Position numbers and translations under genes: made by a program
Part shown: positions 8,965 through 18,209 of the stretch, piece after piece
Layout: the number at the start of each line of letters is the position of its first letter
How positions within the stretch are numbered: position 1 is the first letter of the stretch
Source of the DNA: Martelella sp. HB161492
GTDB taxonomy: Bacteria; Pseudomonadota; Alphaproteobacteria; Rhizobiales; Rhizobiaceae
DNA: 64,000 nucleotides
Direction: 5' to 3'
Assembly: GCF_013184775.1 (NCBI RefSeq)
Contig: NZ_JAATVV010000012.1
Coordinates: forward strand, 145,203 to 209,202
Notes under the pieces: generated by a model
What the model saw: only the letters and a program-made list of their open reading frames with translations
What the model was told of the DNA's origin: nothing
The model's database searches: none

Positions 8965-10443
8965 TCACTCCGCCGCATCGCTGATCGGCGTCGCGAGGTC
9001 ATAGCTACCCATGAAATCCTCGACAAAGCCCTTCACACCATCCCAGTCGTAGAACCGGAAAGCATTGCCGCGCGTGACGAAGGCGGGGCCGGAATAGAAC
9101 ATTTCATATTGCAGATGACGCGAGCCGAATTCGGAACCGACGGCATCCCAGGCCAGCTTCATCAGCTTGACCCGTTCATGGCTGTCGCAGATGGCCGAGC
9201 GCTGGGTCTTGCCGATGATCGCTGCGGTAATCGGATTGTCGAAATCCTCGACCGAGGACGGCACCATGATCAGACCGCCACCGGCGAGTGTACGCAGGGT
9301 CTCGACCACTTCCGGATAGGTGGTCTGGGCAATCACCTGCGCGGTGCAAAGCATGGTGCGGTCCGGCACGAAATAGCCGTTATGCACCTCGCCCGAGATT
9401 TCCATCGCCGTGATCAGCGCTTCGATATTATTGACCTTGGCGGCCATCAGGCCGAGCGTTTCACGCACCTGCGGATAGTTGATGATGTTGTTGGTCTCGG
9501 CAATCTTGCGCATCAGCCCGATCAGAAAACGCAGCTTCACCATCAGCCTGATGATGCACTGGTAGTTCTGATAGACATGGGTACGGGTATTGTGCCACTG
9601 CGCCTGCGCCAGTTTCAGATCCTGATTGACGAAAACGCGGTCCCAGGAAATCTTCACATCATCGAAATAGACGACCGCATCATTCTCGTCGAACCGGCTG
9701 GAAAGCGGATAGTCGAAAGACGAGGTTGCGTCCTTCTCATAGGAGCGGCGCGACATCAGCGTCAGCCCCCTGGCATTGATCGGCGTCACGGCGGTGAAGG
9801 CATAGGCCTCATCCCCCGGCTGCAGGGCCTGGAAACCCGAGACCAGCAGTTCGTCCGCCAGAACGCCACTGGTTGCCAGCATCTTGGCGCCACGGATGGT
9901 GATCCCCTCGGAATCCTCATCCACGACCCGGCAGACCAGATCGGGATCGGGCTGACCACCGGCGGATTTCGCCTTGTCCGCCTGCGGGTTGATGATCACG
10001 TAAGACAGAAACAGATCATTGTCGCGGGCATATTCATAATAGGATCTGACCGCCGCAGCCCGCTTGGGATCGAACTCCTCGAAGGCCGGCAGCCCCATCC
10101 GGAAAGCCGAAATCGTCGAGGCAACATGGTCGGGCGAACGGCCGATCATGCCGCAGGTCTGCGCCGCCCATTTTTCCAGCGCCTTGCGGCGAAAGACGAG
10201 TTCTTCCCACGACGTCGGCAGAAACCAGGATTGCGAAACACGCTCACCGGTCTTCGGCGACGAAAAGGTCATCGCTTCGAGATTTTCAGGCTGCGCCTGA
10301 AAATCGTAAAGGCCTGCGACCGATTTTACCGCGTTCTGAAATGCCGGATCAGTGACGACATTGTCGACCTTGCGCCCATCGATATAAACGGTGCGGTTGT
10401 CGTTGTTGATCTTGTCGAGATAGGCTTGCCCGTTCCTGGCCAT
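8965..10443 (-). CDS. HpaB-family FADH2-dependent monooxygenase, large component
   Basis: 492 residues, close to the usual 480-520 of 4-hydroxyphenylacetate 3-monooxygenase (HpaB)/PvcC-type group D oxygenases with an acyl-CoA-dehydrogenase fold. Typical segments are SWFLPTSWEELVFRRKALEKW, LSYVIINPQADKAK, GITIRGAKMLATSGVLADE, KISWDRVFVN and LAGGGLIMVPSS. It takes reduced flavin from the split-barrel reductase of the same operon and hydroxylates, or oxidatively opens, a ring. It is the first gene of the operon. Phenol hydroxylation is the family default, but the amide-cleaving neighbours point to a nitrogen-containing ring. Confidence 0.92.
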   Translation of the reverse strand: MARNGQAYLDKINNDNRTVYIDGRKVDNVVTDPAFQNAVKSVAGLYDFQAQPENLEAMTFSSPKTGERVSQSWFLPTSWEELVFRRKALEKWAAQTCGMIGRSPDHVASTISAFRMGLPAFEEFDPKRAAAVRSYYEYARDNDLFLSYVIINPQADKAKSAGGQPDPDLVCRVVDEDSEGITIRGAKMLATSGVLADELLVSGFQALQPGDEAYAFTAVTPINARGLTLMSRRSYEKDATSSFDYPLSSRFDENDAVVYFDDVKISWDRVFVNQDLKLAQAQWHNTRTHVYQNYQCIIRLMVKLRFLIGLMRKIAETNNIINYPQVRETLGLMAAKVNNIEALITAMEISGEVHNGYFVPDRTMLCTAQVIAQTTYPEVVETLRTLAGGGLIMVPSSVEDFDNPITAAIIGKTQRSAICDSHERVKLMKLAWDAVGSEFGSRHLQYEMFYSGPAFVTRGNAFRFYDWDGVKGFVEDFMGSYDLATPISDAAE

Positions 10444-10724
10444 GCATTGGACTCCGTGATGATACAGCGGATTCCGGCGCCAAGCTTTTTACCCATTGCA
10501 GTCGGAATGTGATGTTGATCAAAGCTAAAAATTGCCTAAACTTTTGTCAAGCCTGCGAAACGGGCACAACCTGCGGCAATTTGCGTGCGCGGTGCTGCCA
10601 TCCGGGCAGCAGTTGATGCCTGGGCTTCCCATCGCGCCATTTCGGCCTATCTTAGCTGCGTGGATGCAGGCGGCTTTCCGGCTTCATCCTTCAGAAAACC
10701 GTCCGTCAAGAAGAGTTTCCCATC
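10444..10724. other. Divergent intergenic region
   Basis: A gap of 281 bases between the monooxygenase operon and the alcohol dehydrogenase. It is AT-richer near 10500-10550, where a minus-strand promoter is proposed. No convincing AraC half-sites or other repeats were recognised. Confidence 0.5.
10522..10550 (-). promoter_or_regulatory. Putative promoter of the monooxygenase operon
   Basis: On the minus strand TTGACA (10550-10545) is followed after 17 bases by TAGCTT (10527-10522), a good -35 with a weak -10, about 80 bases before the HpaB-like start codon. It lies in the divergent gap to the alcohol dehydrogenase. Seen by eye only. Confidence 0.4.
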
Positions 10725-11780
10725 ATGAAATCGATTGGTTTTGCCTGCACTTCGGCCGATGCGCCACTGGAACCCTATTCTTTCGAACGCCGCGCGCCGC
10801 GCGCCAATGACGTGGTCATGGAGATCCTCTATTGCGGCGTCTGCCACTCCGATCTGCACACCGCGCGCAACGACTGGGGCTGGAGTGTTTATCCGGCCAT
10901 GCCCGGCCATGAGATCGTCGGCAAGGTGATCGCCGTCGGCTCTTCCGTCAGCAAGTTCAAGGTCGGCGATCACGCGGCCGTCGGCTGCATGGTCGACAGC
11001 TGCATGGAATGCGACCAGTGTCGCAAGGGCGAGGAACAGCTCTGCCGCCAGGGCAATACCGGCACCTATAATGGCCGCGACCGCGTGACCGGCGAAAACA
11101 CCCTCGGCGGCTATTCCAAACATCTGACCGTGCGCGAGGAATTCGCGCTTTTCGTGCCGGACAATCTCGATCTCGCACGCGCGGCACCGCTGCTCTGCGC
11201 CGGGATCACCACCTACTCGCCATTGCGAACCTGGAATGTCGGCCCCGGCAGCCGTGTCGGCGTTGCCGGCATGGGCGGACTTGGCCATATGGCGATCAAG
11301 CTGGCCGTCGGCATGGGCGCCAAGGTAACGGTGATCTCCCGCAGCCCGTCGAAAAAGGCAGATGCCATGGAACTCGGCGCCGATGATTTTCTGGTCTCCG
11401 CCGATCCCGATGCGATGCGCGCGGCAGCCTCCTCCTTCGATCTGATCATCGACACGATCCCGGTCCAGCACGATGTTTCGCCCTATATGCCGCTTCTCGA
11501 CGTCGATGGCACCATCTGTCTCGTCGGCCAGATCGGCCCCATGGCGGCCTTCAGCAGCCTGCCGCTGCTTGGCGGTCGCCGGCGCATTGCCGGTTCGCCG
11601 ATCGGCGGCATTCGCGAAACCCAGGAAATGCTCGATTTCTGCGGCCGCAAGAACATTCTGCCGGAATGCGAGATGATCCGCATGGACGAGATCAACGAGG
11701 CCTACAAGCGGCTCGAAGCCGCTGATGTGCGCTACCGCTTTGTCATCGACATGGCATCGCTGGACATGCCGGCCGCCTGA
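10725..11780 (+). CDS. Zinc-dependent alcohol/aldehyde dehydrogenase (CAD/YahK type)
   Basis: 351 residues. The catalytic zinc region reads LYCGVCHSDLH (Cys37, Cys40) with GHE at 61-63. The structural zinc cysteines are Cys93, 96, 99 and 107 (SCMECDQCRKGEEQLC). The Rossmann motif is GVAGMGGLGHMAIKLA. The sequence type matches NADP-preferring aldehyde reductases of the cinnamyl-alcohol-dehydrogenase branch such as E. coli YahK. It stands alone, divergent from the catabolic operon, and is followed by a repeat and terminator. It may reduce an aldehyde product of that operon, but no sequence evidence links them. Confidence 0.9.
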   Translation: MKSIGFACTSADAPLEPYSFERRAPRANDVVMEILYCGVCHSDLHTARNDWGWSVYPAMPGHEIVGKVIAVGSSVSKFKVGDHAAVGCMVDSCMECDQCRKGEEQLCRQGNTGTYNGRDRVTGENTLGGYSKHLTVREEFALFVPDNLDLARAAPLLCAGITTYSPLRTWNVGPGSRVGVAGMGGLGHMAIKLAVGMGAKVTVISRSPSKKADAMELGADDFLVSADPDAMRAAASSFDLIIDTIPVQHDVSPYMPLLDVDGTICLVGQIGPMAAFSSLPLLGGRRRIAGSPIGGIRETQEMLDFCGRKNILPECEMIRMDEINEAYKRLEAADVRYRFVIDMASLDMPAA

Positions 11781-11833
11781 GCCGCCTTTGCCGATTGCGC
11801 AAAAGGGCCGGAGACGATGCTCCGGCCCCAGAT

Positions 11834-12034
11834 GACTGACAAACTCAATCAGATGGCCTGTTTGAGATGGAATAGCCGCCGCCGTCATCCTCGTGCTTGT
11901 CACGGGGATCCATATCCTTAAGGAATTGAATAGGCCGAGTCTTTCGCCGCAACGGATGCGCGCGTCGGCTGGATGCCTGTGACAAGCACAGGCATGACAC
12001 CAGAGAAGAAGACGAGGCCTGTCGGCAATCTGAG
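11834..12034. repeat. Repeat A, copy 1 (about 200 bp, MITE-like)
   Basis: Copy 1 of a dispersed repeat also found at 29037-29265, 37360-37569 and 54156-54364. Its core contains CGTGCTTGTCACGGGGATCCA, TTTCGCCGC and GGATGCCTGTGACAAGCACA; the CTTGTCA and TGACAAG parts are complementary, so much of the unit can fold back. The ends resemble GACTGACAA and CTGTCGGCAATCTGAG. It lies between two different hairpins: GGGCCGGAG/CTCCGGCCC at 11805-11828 on the left, and the adh terminator on the right. Confidence 0.75.
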
Positions 12035-12035
12035 T

Positions 12036-12063
12036 CCGCCCGGAGGCAACCGGGCGGGCTTTT
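12036..12063 (+). terminator. Terminator in the gap between convergent genes
   Basis: CCGCCCGG (12036-12043) pairs with CCGGGCGG (12050-12057), followed by GCTTTT. It can end transcription from the alcohol dehydrogenase, with the repeat in between, and faces the convergent hydratase gene. Confidence 0.6.
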
Positions 12064-12085
12064 CAATGGGCGGTAAATGCCGGGT

Positions 12086-12898
12086 TCAACCGCGCGGCAT
12101 TGCAGCCTTGACGACGATCTCAAAAGCTTCAGCGCCGGCAAATTCAGCCCGGCCGCAGGCGCCAGGCAGCACTTCGTGAATACCGGTGGTCATGCCGGTC
12201 AGCACGATATCGCCGGCATGGAGAATACGGCCGCGGCTGGCGAGATTTTCAGCCAGAAGGCGGACGGATTCGAGCGGACCATTGGCAACCTTGGCAGCAG
12301 AGCCCTCGCCGACAACAGCACCATCGACCAGCATCCGAGAGGTCATCGCATCAAAAGTCAGCCGCTTCCAGCCGTCGATGACCGGTCCGACAACCGCACC
12401 GGCATTGTTGCCGTGATCGGAGACGACGGCGGTCGGGCCGAGCGCATTCAGCGTTGCAAGCGGGCTGGAGGCAATTTCAGCACCCGCATGGATCGCGCCA
12501 ATGGCATTCAGAATAACATCATCGCTGAAACCGTTCGGGCCGGCTTCGAGATCCTTGGCGAAGACCACCGTGAATTCGGCCTCAAGTGCTGCAAAGCCAC
12601 CTTCAAAGACGCTGACCTCTGCCATGCCGCCCTTCGGCAGACGACGGATGTTGTCAGCATAGATCGGGCCGACAATGCGGGTTGCGCCGAGCTTTGCCCG
12701 CAGATCAGGATGAACGCCAGCGACTTTCCAACCACCGATCGGGCGCATGTCCAGTTCCAGCGCCTTGTCCTGCACGCGATAGGCCTCTTCCAGCGTGGCC
12801 GGCAGATCGCCGGGGAAATCATCGAGTTTGGTTGCCTGACGCCGCGCCTCGACAAAGGCTGCGGCAATCGCTTCAATCTCAGTGTCGCTCTTGCTCAT
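12086..12898 (-). CDS. 2-keto-4-pentenoate hydratase / fumarylacetoacetate hydrolase-fold protein
   Basis: 270 residues from the ATG at 12898, chosen for its GAGGAGCGGGAAG Shine-Dalgarno. The segments LEEAYRVQDKALEL, GGWKVAG, FEGGFAALEAEFTVVFAKDL and LTGMTTGIHEVLPGA fit the MhpD/2-oxopent-4-enoate hydratase family, with the metal-ligand Glu pair in LEAE. It is the last gene of kduI-kduD-hydratase. Here it may act on a 2-keto-3-deoxy acid of uronate breakdown rather than on an aromatic ring-cleavage product. The substrate is an inference. Confidence 0.82.
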   Translation of the reverse strand: MSKSDTEIEAIAAAFVEARRQATKLDDFPGDLPATLEEAYRVQDKALELDMRPIGGWKVAGVHPDLRAKLGATRIVGPIYADNIRRLPKGGMAEVSVFEGGFAALEAEFTVVFAKDLEAGPNGFSDDVILNAIGAIHAGAEIASSPLATLNALGPTAVVSDHGNNAGAVVGPVIDGWKRLTFDAMTSRMLVDGAVVGEGSAAKVANGPLESVRLLAENLASRGRILHAGDIVLTGMTTGIHEVLPGACGRAEFAGAEAFEIVVKAAMPRG

Positions 12899-12961
12899 CT
12901 TCCCGCTCCTCTTCTGGCCATCGTCGAGACGGCCGCATTCGGGTCTTCCCATATAAAGAAT

Positions 12962-12986
12962 GCAGGCGACGCGAACCGCCGCCTGC
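12962..12986 (-). other. Intercistronic hairpin in the kdu operon
   Basis: GCAGGCG (12962-12968) pairs with CGCCTGC (12980-12986) between kduD and the hydratase gene, without a T-run. It may be a processing or attenuation hairpin lowering hydratase expression. Confidence 0.5.
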
Positions 12987-13033
12987 AATTGATAAAGCGT
13001 CTATATAACGCGCGTTTTCACGGTGCCAACCGG

Positions 13034-13819
13034 TTACGGCTGCTTGCCGATATAGGCGAGAATGCCGCCATCAACATAAAGCACGTGGCCGTTGACGAAA
13101 TCCGAAGCCTGCGAGGCGAGGAACACGGCCGGACCCTTCAGGTCGCCGGTCGTGCCCCAGCGGTTTGCCGGGGTCTTGGCCAGGATGAAGGAATTGAACG
13201 GATGGCCGGGCTCGCGCAGCGGTGCGGTCTGGGGCGTTTCGATATAGCCCGGGCCGATGCCGTTGCACTGGATGTTGTAGGAGCCATATTCCGAGGCGAT
13301 GTTGCGGGTCAGCATCTTCAGGCCGCCCTTGGCAGCGGCATAGGCCGAAACCGTTTCGCGGCCGAGCTCGCTCATCATCGAGCAGATATTGATGATCTTG
13401 CCGCTGCGGCGTTCCATCATCGACGGCAGGACCGCCTTGGCGACGATGAAGGGGGCCGTCAGGTCGATGTCGATAACCTTGCGGAAATCCTTGGCTTCCA
13501 TCTCGTGCATCGGCGTGCGGGCAATGATGCCGGCATTGTTGACAAGAATGTCGACCGGGCCGACATCTTCGGCAATCTGGGCCACCATCTTCTGCACAGC
13601 AGGCTCATCGGTAACGTCACAGATATAGCCCTTGGCTTCGATTCCGGCTTCCTTGTAGGCTTCAAGGCCCTTCTTGAGGAAGTCTTCGTTGATGTCGTTG
13701 AAGACGATGGTCGCACCGGCTTCGCCAAGCGCCGAAGCGATGGAGAAACCAATGCCGTAGGACGCGCCGGTAACCAGTGCAACCTTGCCCTTGAGGGAGA
13801 AATTGTCTGCAAAACTCAT
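13034..13819 (-). CDS. kduD: 2-dehydro-3-deoxy-D-gluconate 5-dehydrogenase (SDR)
   Basis: 261 residues, classical short-chain dehydrogenase. The cofactor motif is TGASYGIGFSIA, then NNAG, the catalytic Ser in ICSMMSE, and YAAAKGG carrying the YxxxK pair. The ending NGHVLYVDGGILAYIG is family-typical. KduD converts 2,5-diketo-3-deoxygluconate (3-deoxy-D-glycero-2,5-hexodiulosonate) to 2-keto-3-deoxygluconate in pectin and uronate breakdown. The closely related gluconate 5-dehydrogenase is the alternative, but kduI lies immediately upstream, which supports kduD. Confidence 0.88.
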   Translation of the reverse strand: MSFADNFSLKGKVALVTGASYGIGFSIASALGEAGATIVFNDINEDFLKKGLEAYKEAGIEAKGYICDVTDEPAVQKMVAQIAEDVGPVDILVNNAGIIARTPMHEMEAKDFRKVIDIDLTAPFIVAKAVLPSMMERRSGKIINICSMMSELGRETVSAYAAAKGGLKMLTRNIASEYGSYNIQCNGIGPGYIETPQTAPLREPGHPFNSFILAKTPANRWGTTGDLKGPAVFLASQASDFVNGHVLYVDGGILAYIGKQP

Positions 13820-13878
13820 GGATCGGGTCTTTCCGTTCTTGAGAGATCTTCAGTGGGATGGACGATTAACGTCAGCGA

Positions 13879-14721
13879 TCAGCGCAGCTGGTTGATCGGG
13901 ATGACATCCATGTCGTTGAAGGTCTGGTTTTCGCCACCCATCGCCCAGATGAAGGTGTAGTTGGTCGTGCCGCAGCCGGCATGGATGCTCCAGGACGGGC
14001 TGATCACGGCCTGTTCGTTCTGCACCAGAATATGGCGGGTTTCCTTGCCCTCGCCCATCATGTGGAAGACGGACTGATCTTCCGGCAGATTGAAATAGGT
14101 GTAGATTTCCATGCGGCGCTCATGGGTATGGGCCGGCATGGTGTTCCAGACATTGCCCGGCTCCAGCTGGGTCAGGCCCATGGAAAGCTGGCAGGTTTCC
14201 AGAACGTCGGGATGGATGAACTGGTTGATGACGCGCTTGTTCGACGTGGCGGTATCGCCCATCGGAACCTTCTTCGCGTCTGCCATCTTCAGGAAGGTGG
14301 TCTTGCAGGCCTTATGCGCCGGAGCAGAAACCATATAGAACTTGGCAGGCTTGGCCGGATCAGCGCTCTTGAACACGACATTCTTGGTGCCGCGGCTGAT
14401 ATAAAGGCAATCCTGGAAATCAAGGGTGTAGGTCTCGTCATCGGCTTCGATGGAGCCAGCGCCACCGAGGTTGAAAATGCCGATCTCGCGGCGTTCCAGA
14501 ATGTAGCTGGTGCCGAACGTACCCATGCAGTCGATACCCTTGTCGAGCGACACAGCTTCGCTGACCGGCATGCAACCGAACGTCACCATGCGATCGATGT
14601 GCGTGTAGACGGCGACGACTGTATCGGCAACGTAAAGGTTCTCGATCAGGAATTCATCGCGCACTTCCTCGGTCGTGTAACGCTTGAAATCCTTCTGATT
14701 GACGGAATAACGGATATCCAT
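13879..14721 (-). CDS. kduI: 5-dehydro-4-deoxy-D-glucuronate isomerase
   Basis: 280 residues, the normal KduI length, from the ATG at 14721 (MDIRYSVNQKDFKRYTTEE). The cupin zinc ligands are in PAHTHERRMEIYTYF. The sequences LGGAGSIEADDE and HAGCGTTNYTFIWAMGGEN are highly typical of the family. It isomerises 4-deoxy-L-threo-5-hexosulose uronate from unsaturated pectin or glycosaminoglycan oligomers. It is first in the operon kduI-kduD-hydratase. No pectinase or uronate transporter is in the window, so the substrate probably comes from genes elsewhere. Confidence 0.95.
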   Translation of the reverse strand: MDIRYSVNQKDFKRYTTEEVRDEFLIENLYVADTVVAVYTHIDRMVTFGCMPVSEAVSLDKGIDCMGTFGTSYILERREIGIFNLGGAGSIEADDETYTLDFQDCLYISRGTKNVVFKSADPAKPAKFYMVSAPAHKACKTTFLKMADAKKVPMGDTATSNKRVINQFIHPDVLETCQLSMGLTQLEPGNVWNTMPAHTHERRMEIYTYFNLPEDQSVFHMMGEGKETRHILVQNEQAVISPSWSIHAGCGTTNYTFIWAMGGENQTFNDMDVIPINQLR

Positions 14722-15036
14722 TTCGAACTCTCCACAATGTCTCGGGGGACCGCTTCTCCTCCGCCGGCTGACAATGACGCTCTCGTGAACAGATCGCACA
14801 TTGCGGGTCCCATGGGTGATAGCCGACAGTTTCGCGTGTTAGGGCATAATGCTTTCGTTGAACAAATGACAGAGCAAAACCATCATTAATATGACTGATC
14901 TGCAACTAGTATGCATTTTTCTGACATTGACATCGCATTCGTCAAGGCCTGCAGACCGCGGAAGCGTCCGAAACACAAAAAACCCCCTCGCGCGCCTGCG
15001 CGAAGGGGTATGGTCAAACGGGGCTGACCGGTAACC
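14722..15036. other. Intergenic region: kduI promoter side and RND operon end
   Basis: A gap of 315 bases. The half near kduI is AT-rich (14860-14930) and contains TGCAACTAGTATGCA, an imperfect palindrome around CTAG that could be a GntR/KdgR-type operator. The other half holds the terminator of the efflux operon. Confidence 0.4.
14976..15010 (-). terminator. Rho-independent terminator of the efflux operon
   Basis: On the minus strand CCCCTTCGCGC pairs with GCGCGCGAGGGG through a two-base loop, followed by TTTTTTGTG. It lies 27 bases past the pump gene stop. Confidence 0.85.
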
Positions 15037-18000
15037 TCAGGCTTGAGGCGAAGGCCCGGAAGCGGCATCCCCCGCACCGTCATCCTGTGGCTTTTCTGCC
15101 TGACCGGCCTTTCGGCGGAACACCTTCGAGACCAGCACGAACAGCAGCGGCACAAAGAAGATGCCGAGCACCGTTGCCGCCAGCATGCCGCCGGTGACGC
15201 CGATACCGATCGAATTGCGCGCGCCTGAGCCGGCCCCCGTGGCGATTGCCAGCGGCAGCACACCGAGGATGAAGGCGAAGGAGGTCATCAGGATCGGCCG
15301 CAGACGGGTCTTGGCAGCGTTCAGCGTCGCCTCGATCAGCCCTTCGCCATGCTCCTGCCGCAGGATCGCGAACTCGACAATCAGGATGGCATTCTTGGTC
15401 GCCAGACCGATGGTCGTCAGCAGACCGACCTTGAAGTAGACGTCGTTGGTCTGGCCGAAGAGGAGTGCCGCGCCAAGGGCACCCAGCACACCGATCGGCA
15501 CCGACAGCATGACGGCAAAGGGGATCGACCAGCTTTCGTAAAGCGCGACCAGGCAGAGGAAGACCACCAGAACCGAGATGGCATAGAGCGCGCCAGCCTG
15601 ATTGCCTGACAGTTCTTCCTGATAGGACAGCCCGGCCCAGGCATAGGAATAGCCCGGCGGCAGTTCGCCGACGATACGGGCGACCTCGGCCATCGCTTCA
15701 CCGGAGGAAACGCCGTCGGCCGTGCCACCCTGAATTTCCACGGCAGACGAACCGTTGAACCGTTGCAGGTTCGGCGAACCATAGGTCCAGCGCATCGATG
15801 AGAAGGACGAGAACGGCACCATGTCGCCATCGTCATTGCGCACCCGCCACTTGTCCAGATCTTCCGGCTGCATGCGGAAATCGGGCGCAGACTGCATGTA
15901 GACCGATTTGATGCGGCCATTGTCGTTGAAGTCGTCAATATACTGACCACCCCAGGCTGCCGACAGCGTGTCGTTGATATCCGACAAGCTGACGCCGAGC
16001 GCACTCGCCTTGTCGCGATCGATCTCGACCTTCAGCTGCGGCGTATCCTCCTGGCCATTCGGCCGGGTGCCGGACAGAAGCGGGCTCTCCCCCGCCAGCT
16101 GCAGAAACTGGTTGCGCACCTGCATCAGCTTGTCGTGACCGGCACCATTGACGTCCTGAAGGTAGAAGTCAAAGCCGCTCGAATTGCCGAGTCCCGGCAC
16201 GGCCGGCGGTGCCATGGCAAAGACCTTGGCGTCCTTGATCTTGGCAAAGGCCCCCATGGCCCGCCCGGCAACCGCCTGGGCCGAGAGGGACGGATCGGTG
16301 CGCTGATCGAAATCCTTCAGCCGGACGAAGACCATGCCGACATTCTGGCCGGTTCCGCCAAAACCGAAACCGATAATGGTCATCGTGCCCTCAACCGCAT
16401 CCTTTTCATCGTTCATGAAATGATCGGTGACCTGTTTCAGCACACGTTCGGTCCGATCCTTGGTTGCCCCGACCGGCAGCGTGGCGCTGACCATCAGGAT
16501 ACCCTGGTCCTCCTCCGGCAGGAACGAGCTCGGCAGCTTGTTGAACATGAAGCCCATGAGGCCGACCAGAACGAGAAACAGCACGAAGAAGCGGAAGGAG
16601 CGCTTGAGAATGCCGGCATTGGCCCGGAAATAGCCGTTGGCACTGGCATCGTAGAGCCGGTTGAACCAGCCGAACGGCCCGCGGGTTGCCGCGTGATGTT
16701 TCGGCGGCTTCAGGATTGTGGCGCAGAGCGCCGGTGTCAGGATCAGCGCCACCAGAACCGACAGCAGCATGGCCGAGACGATGGTGACGGAGAACTGCCG
16801 GTAGATGACGCCGACCGAACCACCGAAGAAGGCCATCGGAATGAAAACGGCCGTCAGCACCAGCGCAATGCCGATCAGCGCGCCGGTGATCTCGCCCATC
16901 GACTTGATCGTTGCCTGACGGGGGGCAAGCCCCTCCTCCCGCATCACGCGTTCGACATTCTCGACCACAACGATGGCATCATCGACCAGAAGACCGATCG
17001 CCAGCACCATGGCAAACATGGTCAGCGTATTGATGGAATAGCCGAAAATCGACAGAACCCCGAACGTGCCAAGCAGAACGACCGGCACGGCCAGCGTCGG
17101 GATCAGTGTGGCACGGAAACTCTGCAGGAAGACCAGCATGACGATGAAGACGAGGACAACGGCCTCGATCAGCGTCTTGACCACCTCATGGATCGAAAGC
17201 TCGACGAAAGGTGTCGTATCATAGGGATAGACGACTTCGACACCGGCCGGCAGCGTCGAAGAAAGCCGCGCAACCGCCGCCTTCACCGCATTCGAGGTGC
17301 TGATGGCATTGGCGCCATTGGCAAGGTTGATGGCAAGGCCGGCGGTCGGAAGACCATTATAGCCGCTGGTGAAGTTGTAGTTCTCGGCACCGATTTCCAC
17401 GGTTGCGACATCGTTCAGACGAACGACGGAACCGTCGGTCGTGCTTTTCAGCACGATGTTGCGGAACTGATCGGCGGTCTGCAGCTGACTGGCTGCCGTG
17501 ACGGTGACATTCAGCTGCTGGCCGGCGACAGAAGGCTGGGCGCCGAGCTGGCCGGCGGAAACCTGCGTATTCTGCGCCGAAACGGCTGACGACACATCGC
17601 TTGGCATCAGCTGGTATTTCGCCAGCTTTTCAGGATCGAGCCAGATGCGCATGGCATGGCTGGAGCCAAACAGCTGGGTGCCGCCGACACCATCGATACG
17701 CTTGAATGTGTCATTCAACGTACTGTCGACATAGTCCGACAGATCTTCCGCCGACATGCGGCCATCGGTCGACACGAAGCCGACAATCATCAGGAAGCTG
17801 GAGGACGACTTGTTGACCGAAATGCCCGAATTGACCACCGCGTCGGGCAATTGCGAGGTGACAAGCTGCAGCTTGTTCTGCACCTCCATCTGCGCCACGT
17901 CGGGATCGGCTTCATTGTTGAAGGTCAGCGTGATCGAGGACGAACCGGAGGAGGTCGAGCTCGAGGTCATGTAATCAAGATTGTCGAGCCCGGTCATGGC

Positions 18001-18201
18001 CTGCTCGATGATCTTGGTGACAGAATTCTCAACCGTTGTGGCGTCAGCGCCGGAATAGCTGGCATTGATACGCACCGTCGTCGGCGCGATATCGGGATAT
18101 TGTGAGACAGACAGCGTATTGAGCGCCAAAAGACCGCCCAGCATGATCATGATGGCGATCACCCAGGCGAAGTTCGGTCTTCTGATAAAGAAATTCGACA
18201 T
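15037..18201 (-). CDS. RND (HAE1-type) multidrug efflux inner-membrane transporter
   Basis: 1054 residues from the ATG at 18201 ([17 protein letters not shown]), the normal AcrB/MexB length. The first membrane helix is followed by a large periplasmic loop. The proton-relay aspartates lie in [20 protein letters not shown], and the second half repeats the layout with [14 protein letters not shown]. It exports amphipathic compounds by proton antiport, working with the adaptor encoded just upstream and an outer-membrane TolC-like channel that is not in this locus. Substrates are unknown. It is transcribed away from an OmpR/EnvZ-type pair likely to control it. Confidence 0.96.
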   Translation of the reverse strand: MSNFFIRRPNFAWVIAIMIMLGGLLALNTLSVSQYPDIAPTTVRINASYSGADATTVENSVTKIIEQAMTGLDNLDYMTSSSTSSGSSSITLTFNNEADPDVAQMEVQNKLQLVTSQLPDAVVNSGISVNKSSSSFLMIVGFVSTDGRMSAEDLSDYVDSTLNDTFKRIDGVGGTQLFGSSHAMRIWLDPEKLAKYQLMPSDVSSAVSAQNTQVSAGQLGAQPSVAGQQLNVTVTAASQLQTADQFRNIVLKSTTDGSVVRLNDVATVEIGAENYNFTSGYNGLPTAGLAINLANGANAISTSNAVKAAVARLSSTLPAGVEVVYPYDTTPFVELSIHEVVKTLIEAVVLVFIVMLVFLQSFRATLIPTLAVPVVLLGTFGVLSIFGYSINTLTMFAMVLAIGLLVDDAIVVVENVERVMREEGLAPRQATIKSMGEITGALIGIALVLTAVFIPMAFFGGSVGVIYRQFSVTIVSAMLLSVLVALILTPALCATILKPPKHHAATRGPFGWFNRLYDASANGYFRANAGILKRSFRFFVLFLVLVGLMGFMFNKLPSSFLPEEDQGILMVSATLPVGATKDRTERVLKQVTDHFMNDEKDAVEGTMTIIGFGFGGTGQNVGMVFVRLKDFDQRTDPSLSAQAVAGRAMGAFAKIKDAKVFAMAPPAVPGLGNSSGFDFYLQDVNGAGHDKLMQVRNQFLQLAGESPLLSGTRPNGQEDTPQLKVEIDRDKASALGVSLSDINDTLSAAWGGQYIDDFNDNGRIKSVYMQSAPDFRMQPEDLDKWRVRNDDGDMVPFSSFSSMRWTYGSPNLQRFNGSSAVEIQGGTADGVSSGEAMAEVARIVGELPPGYSYAWAGLSYQEELSGNQAGALYAISVLVVFLCLVALYESWSIPFAVMLSVPIGVLGALGAALLFGQTNDVYFKVGLLTTIGLATKNAILIVEFAILRQEHGEGLIEATLNAAKTRLRPILMTSFAFILGVLPLAIATGAGSGARNSIGIGVTGGMLAATVLGIFFVPLLFVLVSKVFRRKAGQAEKPQDDGAGDAASGPSPQA

Positions 18202-18209
18202 CGGGGACC

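Noticed and set aside
8572..10512. 646-residue open frame on the plus strand
   Set aside because: Antisense to the HpaB-like monooxygenase and amidase; Gly/His/Arg-rich without any motif.
12077..13960. 627-residue open frame on the plus strand
   Set aside because: Antisense to the hydratase, kduD and the end of kduI; no domain motifs.
14880..14930. A definite KdgR/GntR operator before kduI
   Set aside because: TGCAACTAGTATGCA is only partly symmetrical, so it is described under the intergenic entry rather than called as an operator.
16135..17589. 484-residue open frame on the plus strand
   Set aside because: It lies antisense to the RND pump gene, is rich in His, Arg and Asp with no motif, and is a typical GC-rich shadow frame.
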